NCBI GenBank assembly: GCA_021401465.1
Contig: JADDMT010000040.1
Span: 1-64,000 of the forward strand
Direction of reading: 5' to 3'
Length of the DNA stretch: 64,000 bases
DNA from: Teratosphaeria epicoccoides
Taxonomy: Eukaryota > Ascomycota > Dothideomycetes > Mycosphaerellales > Teratosphaeriaceae
Below, in pieces: positions 10,543-20,628 of the stretch. The notes below the pieces were generated by a model, which worked only from the letters and a program-made list of their open reading frames with translations, did not search any database and was not told the DNA's origin. Position 1 is the stretch's first letter; each line of letters opens with the position of its first letter. The translations under genes were made by a program, and so were the position numbers.

Positions 10543-13500
10543 ATGGCTGCGTCGCAAGCCCATGATGGCTCCCGTGGAGCAGCCCAGCAGGGCGACAGCT
10601 CGGGAGCCTACGTCCTGCGACACCTGATCTCAGACATTCCTCTCTCCGACCAGGGCGATGGCACCCGATCCCACATCACCTGTGTAGACGCCTGGAACGG
10701 CCACTTGTACATTGGCACATCTGCCGGAGAGGTGCTGCACTATGTCTCGATACCCCCCGACCCCGCCGACCCGTCTCGTCAGCCTTCGTATATCTTCGCA
10801 ACCAAGCTGGAGCCTCCATACACTGTCAAGCAAGAAGGTGCAGATGCTGGTGTCAAGCAGATTCTCTTGCTGCCTCAGGCTGGCAAGGCTTGCATCCTCT
10901 GCAATGGAACCCTCACCTTCTACACCCTGCCGGAATTGAGCCCGGCCTTTGGAGGCAGGATCCAGCAGCAAGCGTGTCAGTGGGTGGGTGGAGTCGACAA
11001 TGGTCCGGGCGCGAATGATAGCAATTTCGCGTACGGAACCGTCATCACTATCTGCCTGAGACAGCGCCTGAGGTTGATCGGCATTGGCGAAGAGGCACGG
11101 AAGATTCGAGTCATCGAGTTGAGTGGCGTAAATGCTATACAGAGACGGCAAGATCTGGCCTGTGTGGCAGACGGTCGGAGCTATTCCTTGCTGGATGTGG
11201 GCAATCAAAGAAAGATTGACCTGTTCCCAATCTCCTCCTTGAGCGTCCCGGAGCCTGCTTCAATTCCACAACCAGAGCTAGAGATGCGGCCGCCACCCAA
11301 GAACAGGGAAGCATCAAGAAGTTTCTCGGCGAGGAGTCCTATCAGGCAACCACGAGTACACGAGCGCAATATTAGTCTCGGGGCTAGATCTGGCCACGGT
11401 GAGCAGGTGCGACCAAATAGCAGCTCACCATGGCCTGCCCGAGCCTCGTCGAGACAGGCCACCTCGCCTCCTCAGCCCTCCAGCCGCGAGGGGAGTCCGA
11501 TCAAGCCAGCGCCCGGTGACAGCTCGGCGCAAGCGAGCATCCAGCAACCACCAACCGCTCCTGCGCCTCCATTGCCACCAAACATCGTCAGCCCGACACC
11601 CACCGAGTTTCTGCTCACCACAGGCACCAAAATGAGCGAGCCTGGCGTGGGCATGTTCGTCAACCTCGATGGAGACGTGGTGAGAGGCACTATCGAATTT
11701 AGCAGTTATCCGCAATCACTTGTCTTAGATGGCCCAGGACTGAATGTTGATGCGTCATCTGGCTCGTTACCACCCGAAGGCTATGTGCTCGCGCTTGTCA
11801 ATCGAACCGTCGGAGGGAAGATTGTCAAAGCAATTGAGGCCCAGAGATGGGACATTGATCCTGGCGAAGCGCAGGACACGAAGCAGTGGCTCGCGATTGG
11901 GACCCTTACTAGGGGTGAGAGCAAGGACGAGAAGCAGTATGGCACCGGGCTGCGAATAGCCACAGAAGCCGCCCAGCTTACGGCGAATCAAATCAGCCAT
12001 ACTTTGCGACTTAGACGATTGCATCTAAAGGCCAATATTGGAGCACCCAGCGAATCTGAAACGGGACGGAATAATGAAGAAGACCGCTTCGCGTCACGCT
12101 TTTCTCACGCCAAAGCGAACGTGCTGCTCTACCACGAAGACAAAGTCTCCTGGGTCATGCGCAATGCTATGATCACACAACTCGAAACACAGCTCGAATC
12201 GGCTGTTATTCACGGCGAGGATCTGCGACTTTCGATCGATGTGGCGATCGCGCAGCGAGTCTTCAATGGCATTCGTGGTCAAGATGCCAGCAACGAACTC
12301 GACTTCTTGACATTGACTTACGTCCGCCAAAAGGCATCAGTGATTCTGTTTGCCAATCTGGTGTTGCAGACCATCAACGGAGTCATCACTTACGAGCACG
12401 ACAAGCGCCGAGCAGATGACGCTCTGGTGGCGGGCGAGATCGACCCACGCATCATCCTCAGTCTTGTGCCGCCGTTCGATGCTGAGGTGGATCAAGGCAC
12501 TCAAGGTATTTGGGTATCACAAGGCTTGAGAGATATTGTGTACAAACTCCGCCAGAGTTTGCAATGCTCTGATTTGAAGCAAGATCCCAAGGGGGCTTAT
12601 GGAGACAATCTCTTGCAACTCATCAAACGGTATTTATTGACTTGGCGCAAGAAGAAGGGATTTGGCAGTGTCGCAGACGAAGCGCATGTTTTCCACACGG
12701 TGGACGCAGCACTGTTGCATGTTCTGCTCATGCTGGATGCAACCACTCCAAGAGGACCGGCCGTGCCGGGGAGTATCCGAGCCGAACTGAATGATGTGGT
12801 TGACAAAGGTGTCCAATGTTTCGAACGGGCAGAAGAGCTTTGTGAGCAGTACAAAAGACTGTACATGCTGAGTCGGTTGTACCAAAGCCGAAAGATGACA
12901 GCTCATGTCCTGGCGACCTGGAAGCGAATCATAGAAGGCGAACATGATGCGGGTGGCGAGCTTGTCGAGGGTGAACACGACCTGAAAAAATACCTCATCA
13001 AGCTTCGAGACGCATCATTGGTTCAGGAGTATGGAGCCTGGCTGGCGTATAGGAATCCCAAACTTGGTGTCCAGATCTTCGCGGACGACAGTGCAAGGGT
13101 GAAGTTCCAGCCTCAAGAGGCGGTGAGCATTCTCAAGGCACACGCGCCTGATGCGGTCAAGGACTATCTCGAGCATCTTGTGTTCGTGAAGAACCACGTT
13201 CAATACATCAACGACCTGATATCATTCTATCTTGACACTGTCCTCACCGCGCTCTCGACCTCCGACTCAGCAGCCGCTACTCTTTTGCAGTCCTACGAGA
13301 CTTACCGCGCCCTCCGCCCGCCCAAGCCCACCTATCGCCAGTTCATCACCGACAACGCCATACCCGAGGATTGGCTCCGTAATCGCCTCCGCCTGCTCCA
13401 ACTCATTGGCGGCTCGCACGGCGCAACACGAACCTTTGATGTCCACGCTTTGCGCGAACGACTGGCGCCCTACAGCGAAGAACTGTTGCCAGAAATGATC

Positions 13501-14001
13501 ATCCTAAATGGCCGCGAGGGCAAGCATGAAGAAGCCCTTCGCCTGCTGACGCACGGCCTGGGTGATTACGACACTGCGATTCGCTATTGCCTTCTAGGTG
13601 GCAGGTCAATCTTCCACCAGTCTTCTGGGCTCACGTCCGAACAGCCACTTCCCACCAAGGCTGAGCAATCAAACCTCTTCAAAACCCTGCTCGGCCACTT
13701 CTTCGCCATCTCCGACCTCTCGGAACGGCTGGAACGCACCGCGGAACTGCTCGAGAGATTTGGAGGATGGTTCGATCTGTCGGAAGTGCTGGTGATGATT
13801 CCAGATGAGTGGAGTGTCGACCTCATCAGTGGGTTTCTTGTGCATGGCCTGAGGAGGCTGGTGGCGGAGAGGCATGAGACTGAGCTTGTGAAGGCTTTGA
13901 GTGGCGCGCAGAACCTGAAGAAGGCTGTGGAGGTAGCGGAGAAGATGGGGGGAGTCGCACCTTCGATTTTGACTGCTGAGATTGCGAGTGGTGGTGGATG
14001 A
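10543..14001 (+). CDS. VPS3: CORVET tethering subunit Vps3 (CNH/Vps39-TGFBRAP1 family)
   Basis: An intronless gene for 1152 residues. Vps3 gives CORVET its Rab5/Vps21 binding on early endosomes and works in vacuolar sorting. The N-terminal region (about 35-230 and again about 340-480) is a CNH-type beta-propeller with the family phrase CVDAWNGHLYIGTSAGEVLHY. A proline/serine-rich linker (about 245-345) interrupts the propeller. Residues about 590-700 fit the Vps39/TGFBRAP1 domain, with LLQLIKRYLLTWRKK and HTVDAALLHVLLML. The rest is helical repeat up to about 1150. The size matches fungal Vps3 rather than the shorter Vps39/Vam6, so I prefer Vps3; Vam6 is the main alternative. Divergent from COY1, another trafficking gene. 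Confidence 0.85.
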   Translation: MAASQAHDGSRGAAQQGDSSGAYVLRHLISDIPLSDQGDGTRSHITCVDAWNGHLYIGTSAGEVLHYVSIPPDPADPSRQPSYIFATKLEPPYTVKQEGADAGVKQILLLPQAGKACILCNGTLTFYTLPELSPAFGGRIQQQACQWVGGVDNGPGANDSNFAYGTVITICLRQRLRLIGIGEEARKIRVIELSGVNAIQRRQDLACVADGRSYSLLDVGNQRKIDLFPISSLSVPEPASIPQPELEMRPPPKNREASRSFSARSPIRQPRVHERNISLGARSGHGEQVRPNSSSPWPARASSRQATSPPQPSSREGSPIKPAPGDSSAQASIQQPPTAPAPPLPPNIVSPTPTEFLLTTGTKMSEPGVGMFVNLDGDVVRGTIEFSSYPQSLVLDGPGLNVDASSGSLPPEGYVLALVNRTVGGKIVKAIEAQRWDIDPGEAQDTKQWLAIGTLTRGESKDEKQYGTGLRIATEAAQLTANQISHTLRLRRLHLKANIGAPSESETGRNNEEDRFASRFSHAKANVLLYHEDKVSWVMRNAMITQLETQLESAVIHGEDLRLSIDVAIAQRVFNGIRGQDASNELDFLTLTYVRQKASVILFANLVLQTINGVITYEHDKRRADDALVAGEIDPRIILSLVPPFDAEVDQGTQGIWVSQGLRDIVYKLRQSLQCSDLKQDPKGAYGDNLLQLIKRYLLTWRKKKGFGSVADEAHVFHTVDAALLHVLLMLDATTPRGPAVPGSIRAELNDVVDKGVQCFERAEELCEQYKRLYMLSRLYQSRKMTAHVLATWKRIIEGEHDAGGELVEGEHDLKKYLIKLRDASLVQEYGAWLAYRNPKLGVQIFADDSARVKFQPQEAVSILKAHAPDAVKDYLEHLVFVKNHVQYINDLISFYLDTVLTALSTSDSAAATLLQSYETYRALRPPKPTYRQFITDNAIPEDWLRNRLRLLQLIGGSHGATRTFDVHALRERLAPYSEELLPEMIILNGREGKHEEALRLLTHGLGDYDTAIRYCLLGGRSIFHQSSGLTSEQPLPTKAEQSNLFKTLLGHFFAISDLSERLERTAELLERFGGWFDLSEVLVMIPDEWSVDLISGFLVHGLRRLVAERHETELVKALSGAQNLKKAVEVAEKMGGVAPSILTAEIASGGG

Positions 14002-14590
14002 ACGAGTTGAGATAGTCATTAGATGTGGACGCTTCTCCATCGGGCGGTAGAAAACCTCGAGCATACTGCAGCAAGCGATCGAGGTGCACGAAAAGACTGT
14101 GTGATTCACCCTACCTTGTCGCCGCCATCGACCGCGGCCTGTCCAGAGCGCAGCTCTATGGCACATGAGTTGACAAAAGAATGATAGCGAAGGTTGCGGG
14201 ACAGATACAACGATATGGTCGAGGATTGGTCAGCCGACATCGCGGGCGTCGAAGGGCCGAGGAAAGGGCAGGATCATAAGGTTGGGGCACTGTTCCAGTG
14301 CCGGAGGTTTGACGATTTCGAATATTGAGCACAGAGTGTCAGTCTGGACCGAAGCACGGCACAGCACTCTTCTAGCCTGCTCGTCATAGCCAATATCCTC
14401 GGCTTGACAATCTTCTCTCCGCACGCAGACACGGCGTCCTCGCTGTCGACACAGCAGCCGCGCAACCGCTTCGATCTGATCAACCATACCATTGTGTAAT
14501 CATCTTCTCGCACCCAAATCAGTACCCTACAACAACTCACGCCCGCAACTCAAGCCAGGAAGAAGGTCAAACCCACACTCCTCAGTCCTG
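14002..14590. other. Convergent intergenic region, no gene seen
   Basis: Between the 3' ends of VPS3 (plus) and a secreted-protein gene (minus). Only short frames with no recognisable content are present. Both terminators must lie here, but I cannot place them. Confidence 0.4.
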
Positions 14591-14890
14591 CTATTCGCTG
14601 CTTTCCCATGCCAAATGACAGGTGCAATCACAATTGGTGGATCTGAACGGCAAAGACCCAACCATCACCCAATTCCCCGGTTTGTCCTTACTTCCGGCCC
14701 TCCTACAGCCTTGGAAGCAATCCGACACGCCATCACACGGGTTGACGCCGCCATTGACCGAGGCGCAAGTGTTGTAGCCGCCGACGGGAGCCTTTGTGGG
14801 ATTGCAGCCGTGAAATGTCGTGGACAGCGTCGCTGCTGTGGAGGAAATCAGGAGGAAGATGGGCAGGATGAGGCTGCTGAAGGGCTGCAT
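14591..14890 (-). CDS. Small secreted cysteine-rich protein
   Basis: A 99-residue single-exon protein. The first 20 residues (MQPFSSLILPIFLLISSTAA) form a clear signal peptide with a small-residue cleavage site. The mature part has eight cysteines, the last three closely spaced in CDCTC, so four disulphide bonds are possible. It matches no family I know. Short secreted cysteine-rich proteins of fungi are often effectors or surface proteins, but nothing in the sequence shows which. It stands alone in a gene-poor stretch, common for such genes. The frame is short, yet signal peptide plus an even cysteine count make it more likely real than chance. Confidence 0.6.
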   Translation of the reverse strand: MQPFSSLILPIFLLISSTAATLSTTFHGCNPTKAPVGGYNTCASVNGGVNPCDGVSDCFQGCRRAGSKDKPGNWVMVGSLPFRSTNCDCTCHLAWESSE

Positions 14891-16959
14891 GTTGGTAGGA
14901 TATTGTACGCTCTGAATTCAGGCAGAGGTTGAAGTTGGTCTTTCCTTTGGTAGCTTCGGGTATGTTCGAGGCCAAGATCGAAAGGAGAGGTAGCGGAATG
15001 TGGCGGACAGCAAAGATCTAATCCCGGTCGTTGGCGTCCGCGGCCCGCCATATGAGTCCGGCTACGGTCATTGTCGAGGCCGGCTTGGCAAGGAGCCCGG
15101 CAGCGAGGATATCGATGTCTGGGAGCTGACATGTGATGGTGCCAATTTCGCGATATGCTTAGTTCTCGTATCGGATCTCGGCCGCTGAGTCTGTGGTGAA
15201 AGTGATTGTTTGCGTAGAGTTGTTGATCCATGGGAACATACTTCGAGGAAATTGTTCATGGACGCTGAAGCATGCCCGGAGCCAACATCAGCAGCATTGG
15301 AGTGACGAATACACAGAGAGCGATTCATTGTCGCACAGGGTACCTGTCACATTCCCTCAGAACTGCACGAACATTGTTGGACAAAGGTATAAGGTACAGG
15401 CGGGTTGTGTGCCTCGCTGCTCCAGAGATTTCGTACCCGTCTTGGAAGAGCGCGGCTGATGCGCAGCTATGGAACCAACCTGGTGGAATCCCTACAGTTG
15501 ATCAAGGGTTGTGGCAGGAATGTTTGGCTGGCTCGCAAGTCGCCACCACTCACAAACAAGGTGGCCGCAGACCTGGATCTTCCTCGAATGCTCTCTCCGT
15601 TACGTGTAACGGTATAAGTGACGGGTCGTTCGGAAGGTGACTCCGTCGCAGGCATGAAATTGGTTTCAAGGGCGAGTGATCGATTGTAGGAGACTGCTGC
15701 AACCGGCGTTGGCTACCGAGTGCGCCAGGAACGAAACATCCCGCCGACGCCGCTGCTCTGGAAACGGCGCCCAAAATCGATCTCGATGTGGCAAGAGCAG
15801 ATAAACCGATGTCATCGCGCGAGTCACACACGCCGACGGCAGTGGTCACTCATATCTGGCACGGGCAAGGGAAATAGAATGTCTAGCCCGCGCACCTCGT
15901 GACGAAGCCGATGTGGGAAGCCAACAGAGCAGTCTCAGCTCACTTCATCGAGATCTGTTGTCTCCGCGGCTCACAAGAGCGTCACCTCCTGACTCGGTGC
16001 TGTTTGTCAGATCCCACAAGGATCTCCAGCGGGTCTGTCAGCCTACTTCTGCATCCCGTCGTCCCGCACATTAGCTCCGCGCGGCTACTCCGATGGACAT
16101 GCTGTGATGGACTCCACGGTATACTCCCCGCAAGGCTGCATGTACAGTACTCGCAAGGTTCATCATTACTCGAAGCCGGCGTGGCCTACAGCGCCCTGCC
16201 ACAGAAGTCGCCTCTCTTCCAGCCAGCTTCACAAGGTTGAGACTTTCTTTGGCTCGGATGCCCCAAGAGCGAGTGGTCTCTTGCCCTGCGACAGGCCGAA
16301 TCTCAGTCACAGGGTCTGGCGAGCTTGGGCGTACGTTGTCAGCGATTCTCTGCTTTCTAGCGCCATTCAAGGTGGCTTGTCTGGTCGGCTAATGCGGCGA
16401 TGCTCTTTCGAATGTTCGGAGGAGTACTTCCTGACCTTTTCCCGGCGTGTCTTCAAGATATCGACATTGCCATCGAGGCCTTTTGCAGATTTGGTGTAGC
16501 CTTGATGGGGGGCGGTCTGGGTGTATCGTGGAATATAGGCAGCGTTTTGCCTGTCTTGTCATGGGCCTGCCTACATCCTCAACAGCATCGCGTACGTATC
16601 GCCTGCCAGATTTCTGCCATGAGAGACAGCGCTACTATACTCGATCCACAACATCGTCGGCGATATCGAATGGCGCTGATGTTGCTAGAACTGTCGTAAA
16701 AGTGGTCGCTCGCTGACCCTATTGAGACTGGTACTTTGGCCCCATTCGCGAGGAGCTGGTTGCCTACAAGTTTCACGGGCGTCCTTGCTGTGATCACTTG
16801 ATACGCTGGTGTCGCGGTCGGACCTACTGATTCCACTGAAACCGGTAGCATGCGAGTCGGTCCGAGCTGTGAGGATTCGAGCAGTACCTGAAAAGCCCAA
16901 CTACCTCCTCAGATAAGTCTGTCCAGGCGCTTCCTGTTCCAGCTTCACTCTTATTCAGC
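14891..16959. other. Gene-poor stretch, possibly decayed
   Basis: About 2 kb with only overlapping short frames. I found no signal peptide, domain or splice path that holds. A minus-strand stretch at 16579-16900 has protein-like composition in more than one frame, which could be a remnant, but I cannot name it. Confidence 0.4.
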
Positions 16960-17354
16960 ATGCATAGAAGCACCGTCATCCTCCTTCTCGCCGCTGTGGC
17001 CTCGGCTCACGACATGTATTGCAATTACGGCTCCTCCGATGATGACACTTGCAAGAATGCCTCGCTGTGGTGCTTCTGCGTAAGTGGGCGACGCATGCCC
17101 TGTTTTTCGTCACTTGCGAATATGCTAATATGCATGATGTACCAGTGCAGGGACGCAGACCAAACCTGGCCCTATCTCAACATCAAGAAAGTGAGCGACG
17201 AACTTACACGTATGTTTCTCTCTGCCTCTCAAACACGAGCACTGTGCAACGATGCATTCTGATACTTCCATCAAATGTAGCGTTGGATCCGATTACGAAA
17301 ACAAAAGACTGCGGTGGAACGGACAGCCGCGCCACGCTTAAGTGCGCCAAATGA
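16960..17354 (+). CDS. Small secreted cysteine-rich protein, three exons
   Basis: The first exon (16960-17079) encodes a signal peptide (MHRSTVILLLAAVASA) and then a cysteine-rich start with C21, C31, C38 and C40. An intron with GTAAGT donor and ACCAG acceptor (17080-17145) follows in phase 0. I take a second intron at 17210-17280 (GTATGT donor, ATGTAG acceptor), which restores the frame ending KDCGG..LKCAK and the stop at 17352-17354. The product is about 86 residues with seven cysteines. A second donor (GTGAGC at 17191) is possible and would give a different, cysteine-free tail, so the 3' half is less certain. No known family. It may be an effector or surface protein; this is inference. Confidence 0.58.
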
Positions 17355-17967
17355 GTCTGGTTCGTGGAAGGAAAGACGGGCTCTGTAGTCGATATCAATG
17401 GTGCGAGAGAGGGAGAGAAAAGCGAGGGGTTGAGGAAACACCAAGCGTCAAGAAAAGCAGATGATCTGCGGAATATTCGTTGCGATATGGATATCCCGAT
17501 ATATGAGAGCGCCATGTCTCAACAATTCGAAGTCGTGCGTCGCTCGAGGCTTTCTCCCGACTCTTCGCGTTTCCTTTGCTGGGCGTCACTGCCCAAGAAA
17601 AGCTATACCACAATGGCAAATCCGGCATTTGCCCACGCGAGGCGCGACGCACGATGCTGGTCGTCCTCCCCCAGTCCCGGGACGCCTTGCAACAATTGCT
17701 TCTGCAACATTACTTGTGCGGCTTGGGCGTTTCCTTTTCCGGTGAGAATGCAGTCCATAAGGCCGCAAATGGCAGAGGTCCGTTAGATCGCGTCATTGAT
17801 GCGGTCTCATGCCCGACAGTCGCCACTGAATGACCCAGCCGGTTTCGCTTTCCTGTCATCGATCCTTGCCGACCTCCTTGAACTGTTCATGGCTCCATTG
17901 CTGGCTGACATTCAGATAAGCTAGTCAATCATGCTTCGTCGTGATGGATATCGTCCAAGTGTTCTCA
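17355..17967. other. No gene seen
   Basis: Short frames on both strands without recognisable content, between a secreted-protein gene (plus) and a convergent minus-strand gene. Confidence 0.4.
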
Positions 17968-19110
17968 TTACGCCTTGTGGGACCTGACTTGGAGCTTCTT
18001 CGGTGCCTTCTTGACTCTCTTCTGTGGTGAAACTTGCGCTGGTGACTGCTTGGCGGCTGGAGCGGTACTCTGTGATCTGGGTGGCCTTCTTGGCTCATCA
18101 GTTGCGCATTGGTTAGACGCCGTCGTGGCGCCTTGGCGGGTCGTGCGTGGCTGTTGCTTTGTATTGGCCTCGTCCAGTCTCGTTTCTGCGGTACCGACTG
18201 TTGATCGTTCATGCTGCTTCTGCGATGGCGACTGTGCTGTGCTCTTCGCGGGCTGAAACAGCTTCCTCGGCTTTTTCTTCTCCGGGTCTCGAGTGGGTTG
18301 CGGGCCTTTAAGTGGCGCTTGTACGTCTGATTCTGGCTGGCTCTGCTGCTCCTGTGGTTTGGCAGGAGCTTGTTGGCCGGACTGGGCATCATCGTTCGGT
18401 GTGCCCTGCTTGTGGAAACCCCAAGAAGGCACTGAGGGCATCATGCTGCTAGCATACTCCGTCCACGTCCTATCGTTGCCACCAGCACCACCACCAAATG
18501 ACGTCTTTTTTTCTTCTCCCCGCGCCATACTCTTCAACTCATCGTAGCTAAATTCCTGCTCCTCGACCTGTCCCATCATCCTTTCCAGGGCTTTCTTCTG
18601 CTCTGGGGTTGCCTTCCAACCCGGCAGGTTGCCGGTGATCTTCTGAATACCTGCACCTGCCTTCTCTGCAATGTCGAAGATTGGGCCGTTGATTGCACCG
18701 TAGGCTGCACCGCCCGCTGCACCCAAGCCACCGAGTACGGTGCTAGTCAAGACTCCGACGAGGGTGCCGGTCAAAGCCCCCAACGTGGCACCAGGGAACA
18801 TACCAATGCCACCTCCCGCGATCGCGCCTTGAATCGTGCCTGATTGCAGCCATTTGGCCACTTTGCCAAACTTTTCGGCCTCCAATTGCCTCCTCAAAGC
18901 TTCATTGAGCAGCTTCTGTCGTTCTTCCGGGTCGCCAGCACCCGCCGCGGCCTGTGTCAGCCTTTTGGCTTCTTTCTCTAGTTCCAACGCCTTCTGGGCG
19001 GCTTTGGAGCTTTCCTGCTTTCGCTCCTGCTCTGACGGCTCATGGCCTTGCTGCTCCTCCCCACTTGCCTGGGGCTCGTGGGCCGGCGTCAAACTCGTCC
19101 TGGATGGCAT
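17968..19110 (-). CDS. Conserved-type protein with glycine-zipper hydrophobic core
   Basis: A single-exon, 380-residue protein I cannot assign. Residues 1-80 are charged and helical (AAQKALELEKEAKRLTQ). Residues 91-143 are a long hydrophobic glycine-rich segment with many GxxxG spacings (for example GALTGTLVGVLTSTVLGGLG), as in glycine-zipper membrane segments. It is followed by a short conserved-looking block (PEQKKALERMMGQVEEQEFSY cut here at 20: positions about 168-190). The last 150 residues are low complexity, rich in Q, P, S and K, ending in a basic tail. Membrane insertion is likely from composition; there is no signal peptide. Function unknown. Confidence 0.7.
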   Translation of the reverse strand: MPSRTSLTPAHEPQASGEEQQGHEPSEQERKQESSKAAQKALELEKEAKRLTQAAAGAGDPEERQKLLNEALRRQLEAEKFGKVAKWLQSGTIQGAIAGGGIGMFPGATLGALTGTLVGVLTSTVLGGLGAAGGAAYGAINGPIFDIAEKAGAGIQKITGNLPGWKATPEQKKALERMMGQVEEQEFSYDELKSMARGEEKKTSFGGGAGGNDRTWTEYASSMMPSVPSWGFHKQGTPNDDAQSGQQAPAKPQEQQSQPESDVQAPLKGPQPTRDPEKKKPRKLFQPAKSTAQSPSQKQHERSTVGTAETRLDEANTKQQPRTTRQGATTASNQCATDEPRRPPRSQSTAPAAKQSPAQVSPQKRVKKAPKKLQVRSHKA

Positions 19111-19742
19111 AGTGCTCGGCCTTGCTGTACGAGCAGTGCTGACAGCCTGGTTGCTCGAAGCAGCCCATCGATCAATCCTGATCTGTGTGGGTGGATATAC
19201 AGGTCAAAACAAGACACCGAGCTCCATGCTGTCCAAACTCTGTTATTACGCACGTGTGCTGTGAAGAGGATGACGTAGCGGGCATAGAAAAGGGACGGTG
19301 GCGGTGGTACCCACCCGCCCCCGCCGCCGATCCCAGACACGTGCCCATACTTGCTCAAAGCTGACGAAGTGGATGTTGAGGGTGAACCAAGAGAGCAAAG
19401 ACCATCCACGGTTCCTTCCTGTTTCGGTTAGCGAGAATTTCTACGCAGAATCACCCGGCCCAGCCTGTGCGCAGATTGAGATTTTCTGAACATCGGCTTG
19501 GCCCATTATTGAAAGGCTGGTGATCCTCGTGGCATCCAAAACCAGGCGTCATTGTTGCGACAGCGCCGGCTGCGATGAGATTCCACTGTCACAGTCATAG
19601 GCGTCGTCAGATTTATGCTTTTGATGTCACCTGTAGGTAAGTCTATTCTAAACCAGCCACGATGTTGAAACGCTGGCACAATTGCTTTTGGTCGGATCGC
19701 TTGACTCCAGACTCCGACTTTCTCTCGGCCTGTGAGACCGAC
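19111..19742. other. Intergenic, no gene seen
   Basis: Separates two minus-strand genes. No recognisable coding content; contains a C-rich/G-rich patch at about 19295-19330. Confidence 0.4.
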
Positions 19743-20423
19743 TCAGGCATGGCCATTAGGCCCATTACTTTCACCGTGCTGCCTATCCTTCAGCCGCCGG
19801 ATATGGTCGTTGACATAATAACCCTCCAGCACCTGCCGGCCTAATCCCTTTGCCCCTGTGATCGTTCCGACACAGTGCTTGCTCCCACAAACGCAGTCGA
19901 ACGGCCTGTCAAACTGCCACTCGGTACTCGGGTAGAAGAATGTGAGCTCATCGCCACTCGCCACACCACGATCCTTTGAAACCTTCACCTCACCTGCCAC
20001 GCCATGCGGATGCTGCGCGCTTCGATCCGGGTATAGGCCTTCCGAATCCGGCGCCACCATATGGAGTTCCAGCGTCGGAGCACAAGAGTGGTTCATGTAG
20101 AGCAAGGCACTCTGAGGATCTGTGTGTGTGGTTTCGGAGGTCTGAATCGTCTTCCATGTCGCTCTTGGCTGAGGCTCGTGGGAAGTAATGTAGCAGAAAT
20201 GCGACCCTGCCGGCAAGCTGACTGTGGAGCGAAGCGATATGCCAGCGCCAGGGGCCGGCTCATATCGCACTATGCGGCTGAGATGATTCACTGAAAGGTC
20301 GTACGCTCCATTGAGCGCGCCTGCCACATTGGGCTCGTCAGGTGACTTGAGTTTGCCGTTGGCAGACGCAGCCGAAGCGGCCGCTGCGGCTGCATAGCTG
20401 ATCGGTGCCGATGATGTAGTCAT
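19743..20423 (-). CDS. SET-domain protein (putative lysine methyltransferase)
   Basis: SET proteins transfer methyl groups from S-adenosylmethionine to lysine, in histones or other proteins. This 226-residue protein is short and mostly SET. It has NHSC at residues 111-114, GDELTFFYPSTEW at about 157-169, and a post-SET zinc-binding pattern with C177, C179 and C184 (CVCGSKHC). The N-terminal 30 residues are alanine-rich. I chose the start at 20423 because the upstream extension to 20558 looks untranslated; the longer form would have 271 residues. No targeting or chromatin-binding domain is seen, so the substrate is unknown; small fungal SET proteins of this type are often not histone-specific. 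Next to LEU2 on the same strand, about 200 bp apart. Confidence 0.82.
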   Translation of the reverse strand: MTTSSAPISYAAAAAASAASANGKLKSPDEPNVAGALNGAYDLSVNHLSRIVRYEPAPGAGISLRSTVSLPAGSHFCYITSHEPQPRATWKTIQTSETTHTDPQSALLYMNHSCAPTLELHMVAPDSEGLYPDRSAQHPHGVAGEVKVSKDRGVASGDELTFFYPSTEWQFDRPFDCVCGSKHCVGTITGAKGLGRQVLEGYYVNDHIRRLKDRQHGESNGPNGHA

Positions 20424-20628
20424 CGTGATGATGTCTATCGCAAGGTATCCGGTTGGGAGTATTCGTGTGCATAAATACCTTCGCCGTTGACCCGTTAACC
20501 TTGCCTCGGCTTGTGGAACCATGCCCAGAATAGGATCCACGCTACAGCAGGCCAACAAGCAACAGAGTGGGTCATGAACATGTCGTCGCTTTTAATTTCT
20601 ACTTTATGGCTAAGTAAGAATCCACAAA

